Positions 61,464 through 64,000 of a stretch of DNA of 64,000 nucleotides are shown here, one piece after another (position 1 is the stretch's first letter; every line of letters begins with the position of its first letter). Both the position numbers and the translations under genes were made by a program. This DNA is from Leekyejoonella antrihumi (lineage in GTDB: Bacteria > Actinomycetota > Actinomycetes > Actinomycetales > Dermatophilaceae): the NCBI RefSeq assembly GCF_007845645.1, contig NZ_VCQV01000001.1, positions 124,001 through 188,000 of the forward strand, in the 5' to 3' direction. Below the pieces are notes generated by a model. The model ran no database searches and was not told where the DNA came from. It saw only the letters and a program-made list of their open reading frames with translations.

Positions 61464-62126
61464 CTACGACCCGAATTTCGTCCATTGTCCTTCAGATACC
61501 ACCTCGACGCAGCCATCGACGACCACGATGGCCGTCTGCTCGTCGATGGCATAGCAGGGGACGCCGATGTCGGCGGCCCACCGCTCAGCGTCGCCGAGGG
61601 TGTTGGTCGGGAACAGGTCCAGGTGCGGGAAGATCGAGAAGTCGACCACCCCCAGCGTGCGGTCGTCGGGCGCGGACGGCCAGTTGACAAAAGACTCCCC
61701 GATGCGGGGAGTCATCACCATGCTTCCGGCGCTTACACCCACCCAGACGGTCTCGGGCAGGGACGGCAACAGATCGGCCAGCCCCGACTCCCGCATCCAG
61801 TGACACAGGTACGTCGCATCCCCACCGTCGACCAGCAGCACGTCGGCCTCCCGCACCCACGGGACCCAGCGGTCCACCCCGATGGTGGGTAGCGCAGTGA
61901 GCTCGAGGACACCGAGCGACGCCCAGCCCAAGCCGGACAGGCGCTCCCAGGTCGGCTCGGCGGCGACCAGCCCCCTCACCGATGCCGGTCCGCACGACGG
62001 GTGACCCCACTGCGCGGTCGGCACGACCAGGGCGTGCGACTCGGCGATCGGCTTGCCCAACAGGTCGGTCAGGGCGACGCGGATGCTGGTGTTCGTGACG
62101 CCGCCAGAGGTGAGAAGCAGCTTCAT
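61464..62126 (-). CDS. Peptidase S51 (dipeptidase E/cyanophycinase fold) protein
   Basis: 220 residues, class I amidotransferase-like fold. KLLLTSGGVTNTSI at the start, GGDATYLCHWMRESGL, the nucleophile Ser in WVGVSAGSMVMTPRIG, and a His in DFSIFPHLDLFP. S51 enzymes cleave Asp-X dipeptides or related substrates. ATG 62126 is preferred over 62165. It lies 50 nt upstream of lysS, same strand. Confidence 0.88.
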   Translation of the reverse strand: MKLLLTSGGVTNTSIRVALTDLLGKPIAESHALVVPTAQWGHPSCGPASVRGLVAAEPTWERLSGLGWASLGVLELTALPTIGVDRWVPWVREADVLLVDGGDATYLCHWMRESGLADLLPSLPETVWVGVSAGSMVMTPRIGESFVNWPSAPDDRTLGVVDFSIFPHLDLFPTNTLGDAERWAADIGVPCYAIDEQTAIVVVDGCVEVVSEGQWTKFGS

Positions 62127-62517
62127 TGCCTGATCCCTTTGGTCATGGGCGAACGCGGAGGGCACGGTTGCTCAAACCCAACGAGCGGCCGGCGCCGAGG
62201 CCCGTTGACACCGTGCGGCGAGTCTGCCGCATTCCTGAACGCCTGTCGAGCTGTTCGCTGACTGTACGTCCCCATCGGCGGCACCAAGAAAGTTGGATGT
62301 GTCATGTATCACCGCTGTGAGACCGCGCTCCTTGACGATTGAGGGCACACGGGGAGTCCTCAGGATCGAGATGGACGCGGACTGGGGCGTTGTCACAATC
62401 CGGGCGCCGTGTTTTGTGCAGTTACAGGGGGAAACTGCACTACTCGATGAGATGGTGGGAGCGGCGACTTCGTCCGTGGTCGCCGCCCCCATCGTCGTCC
62501 ACAACCCCATACGTCGA
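62127..62517. other. Region between S51 peptidase and S8 protease
   Basis: 390 bp. From about 62299 the frame of the downstream S8 protease is already open, with in-frame GTG 62299, GTG 62317 and ATG 62371 (AGGATCGAG before it). The predicted strand-like text RGVLRIEMDADWGVVTIRAP and FVQLQGETALLDEMVGAA could be a small N-terminal domain. Third-position GC is lower than in the protease proper, so a non-coding promoter region is equally possible. Confidence 0.4.
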
Positions 62518-64000
62518 ATGGATGAGTCCGTGAGCAGGAACAACAGCGCCAACGCCGCGAGCCGCGCACTCGACCCGGCGAACACCATCACCGTTGCTGG
62601 GGTCAGCCCGGGCAGCACGACGTATCTGGGGCCGCGACTCCTGCTGTCGACCCACGGCAAGGCGGACGAGCTCATGCAGCAGCTCGAGGTGGTGGCCGAC
62701 CGCCTCGGGTGGACCGTAGGTTTCGACCATGACGACCGTCACTCGCCCCAGGACGAGTGCACGTGCTCGGGGTCGCGCTGCCAGGGACCGGACGGTCCGC
62801 TTGGCATCACCCGGCTGCGGCTCGGGGTGAAGGCTCGGACCGCTGCGCCGGCGCCGGACGGATGGTTGCTGTTGCAGCACGCGCGGGCCGAGTTCGGGGC
62901 CGACGCGCTGACTGCGGTGGCTCTGGACCACGTGATGACGGTGACGGCGCTGGAGTCCAACCCCGTGGAGAACTCCAACCCGGTCGAGAACTCCAACCCC
63001 GTGGAGAACTCCAACCCCGTGGAGAACTCCAACCCGGTCGAGAACTCCAACCCGGTCGAGAACTCCAACCCGGTCGGCAGCCCCCAGTCCGCCTCGCACC
63101 GGAGCGCCGGCGTCATGTCCTACGCGCGGCTCGGCTCCGGCGGCAGAGAACCCGTGACGTATGCGGGAGCTCGCCCGACCCGCAGGGCGGACGACGCGAT
63201 CCGCGGACGGCGACCCGTGGTCGCGATCCTCGACACCGGCTGCGGACGTCATCCATGGCTCGACGGCGTCGTTCGCACGGACGTCACGCTGGACGGCCAC
63301 CCCATCGGTGACACGAACCCGATCACCGACCCGGAGGTCGGCGGCGACCATGAGGGCCCGCTCGACGGCAGCATCGATCCAGAGGCCGGCCACGGTACCT
63401 TCATCGCCGGGCTCGTGCACCAGGGCTGCCCGGACGCCGACATCCTCGCCTGGCGCGCGGTCTCGTCCAGCGGCCGCATCGTCGAGTCCGACTGGCTCGA
63501 CTCGATCACCCAGATCGCGGAGCTCGCCCGCCGACATGCTGTGGGTCAGCCCGGCGGACACCCGATCGACGTCCTGAACCTGTCGATGGGCTACTACCAC
63601 GAGACCCCGGACGACGTGCTCTTCGACCCGACCCTGCGTGGGGTCCTTCAGGTGCTCAGTGGCAGCGGAACCACCGTCGTGTGCTCGGCCGGCAACGACG
63701 CAACCGCACGCCCGTTCTATCCGGCAGCATTTGCCACCGAGGACAGCAGGGACCTCGTGCCCGTGGTGTCCGTGGGTGCCCTGAACCCCTCGCAGCGCAG
63801 CGTCGCGATGTTCAGCAACACCGGCCCCTGGGTTCGCACCTATGCGCCCGGCGCCTCGGTGCTCAGCACCATGCCCGCATTTCAGGGAGGGGCTCAGCCG
63901 ACGATGCGCACGCGAGCCCACGGCCACCTTCGCGCGACGATCGACCCGGACGACTTCCGCGGTGGCTTCGCTCTGTGGAGCGGAACCTCCTTCGCCGCGC
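62518..64000 (+). CDS. S8 (subtilisin-like) serine protease with N-terminal extension, 3' end outside window
   Basis: About 494 residues visible. The catalytic triad is present: Asp in VVAILDTGCGRHPWL, His in AGHGTFIAGL and Ser in LWSGTSFAA at the window edge; the oxyanion Asn lies in VVCSAGNDATARP. About 150 residues precede a run of six VENSNP repeats (62965-63072) and the linker leading to the protease domain. That N-terminal region has a Cys-rich patch (DECTCSGSRCQGPDG) and a hydrophobic strand GWLLLQHARAEFG. No signal peptide is seen, so it is likely cytoplasmic. ATG 62518 lacks a ribosome site; an upstream in-frame start is possible. Confidence 0.88.
   Translation, partial: MDESVSRNNSANAASRALDPANTITVAGVSPGSTTYLGPRLLLSTHGKADELMQQLEVVADRLGWTVGFDHDDRHSPQDECTCSGSRCQGPDGPLGITRLRLGVKARTAAPAPDGWLLLQHARAEFGADALTAVALDHVMTVTALESNPVENSNPVENSNPVENSNPVENSNPVENSNPVENSNPVGSPQSASHRSAGVMSYARLGSGGREPVTYAGARPTRRADDAIRGRRPVVAILDTGCGRHPWLDGVVRTDVTLDGHPIGDTNPITDPEVGGDHEGPLDGSIDPEAGHGTFIAGLVHQGCPDADILAWRAVSSSGRIVESDWLDSITQIAELARRHAVGQPGGHPIDVLNLSMGYYHETPDDVLFDPTLRGVLQVLSGSGTTVVCSAGNDATARPFYPAAFATEDSRDLVPVVSVGALNPSQRSVAMFSNTGPWVRTYAPGASVLSTMPAFQGGAQPTMRTRAHGHLRATIDPDDFRGGFALWSGTSFAA
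62965..63072 (+). repeat. Six 18-bp tandem repeats in the S8 protease gene
   Basis: GT(G/C)GAGAACTCCAACCC(C/G) six times without interruption, encoding VENSNP. Units differ only at the two wobble positions and are in frame, preceded by one degenerate ESNP unit. They form a linker between the N-terminal region and the protease domain. Confidence 0.92.

Noticed and set aside
62965-63072. Short regular repeats taken as a CRISPR array
   Set aside because: Units are 18 bp, contiguous, in frame and without spacers; they encode a peptide linker.

Overview
The window is one chromosomal stretch of a high-GC Gram-positive bacterium. Several features point to an actinobacterium, probably of the Micrococcales: very high GC with many GTG starts, an F420-type pyridoxamine-oxidase-fold protein, a DUF3073 gene beside purM, a class I (archaeal-type) lysyl-tRNA synthetase, an actinobacterial HelD, and a DUF222/HNH (13E12-type) relic. 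Genus is not determinable from the sequence alone.

Layout. 1-2.7 kb: the 5' two thirds of a single-chain biotin-dependent acyl-CoA carboxylase, divergent from a TetR regulator across a perfect 26-bp palindrome. 2.8-6.1 kb: tRNA-Lys, two tandem TenA-family thiamin-salvage genes behind a TPP riboswitch, an MFS transporter and an ABM-fold protein. 6.2-9.4 kb: two acyl-CoA dehydrogenase subunits and a crotonase-fold protein. 9.6-16.1 kb: a membrane-anchored repeat protein, then treY-treZ-GH13 with 4-nt overlaps (glycogen/maltodextrin to trehalose). 16.1-22.5 kb: an Fsr-like MFS transporter, a DUF1330 protein, and a lipid cluster (diacylglycerol-kinase-like, alkylglycerone-phosphate-synthase-like, TetR, glpD) whose glpD is split by one frameshift. 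22.5-24 kb: a decayed DUF222/HNH gene carrying a small palindromic insertion. 24-31.5 kb: mixed metabolic and membrane genes, a tRNA-Glu/Asp/Phe cluster, a decayed two-gene ABC exporter, and DUF3073.

31.6-52.2 kb holds most of the de novo purine pathway on the minus strand (purD, purC, purS-purQ-purL, purF, purM). It is interspersed with a repeat-rich membrane protein, an Opu/Pro-type compatible-solute ABC operon, a MarR/MFS efflux pair with a clear operator, and a DUF559 (Vsr-like nuclease fold) gene flanked by two copies of a ~104-bp palindromic element between purC and purD. purM and purD share a 15-nt motif exactly 40 nt upstream of both start codons. 52.4-64 kb: a LuxR-type regulator, HelD coupled to chorismate mutase, an OafA-type acyltransferase with an SGNH tail, a VOC/AraC pair, LysRS-I, an S51 peptidase, and an S8 subtilisin-like protease with an N-terminal extension and six VENSNP repeats that runs off the window.

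No CRISPR array, intact insertion sequence, prophage or rRNA gene was seen. The most unusual signals are the palindromic element pair around the DUF559 gene, the equal-offset motif upstream of purM and purD, the word-based inverted repeats between genes, and the repeat-bearing S8 protease at the right edge. Reading frames, motifs and repeats are read directly from the sequence; functions rest on family resemblance recognised by eye, without database searches.
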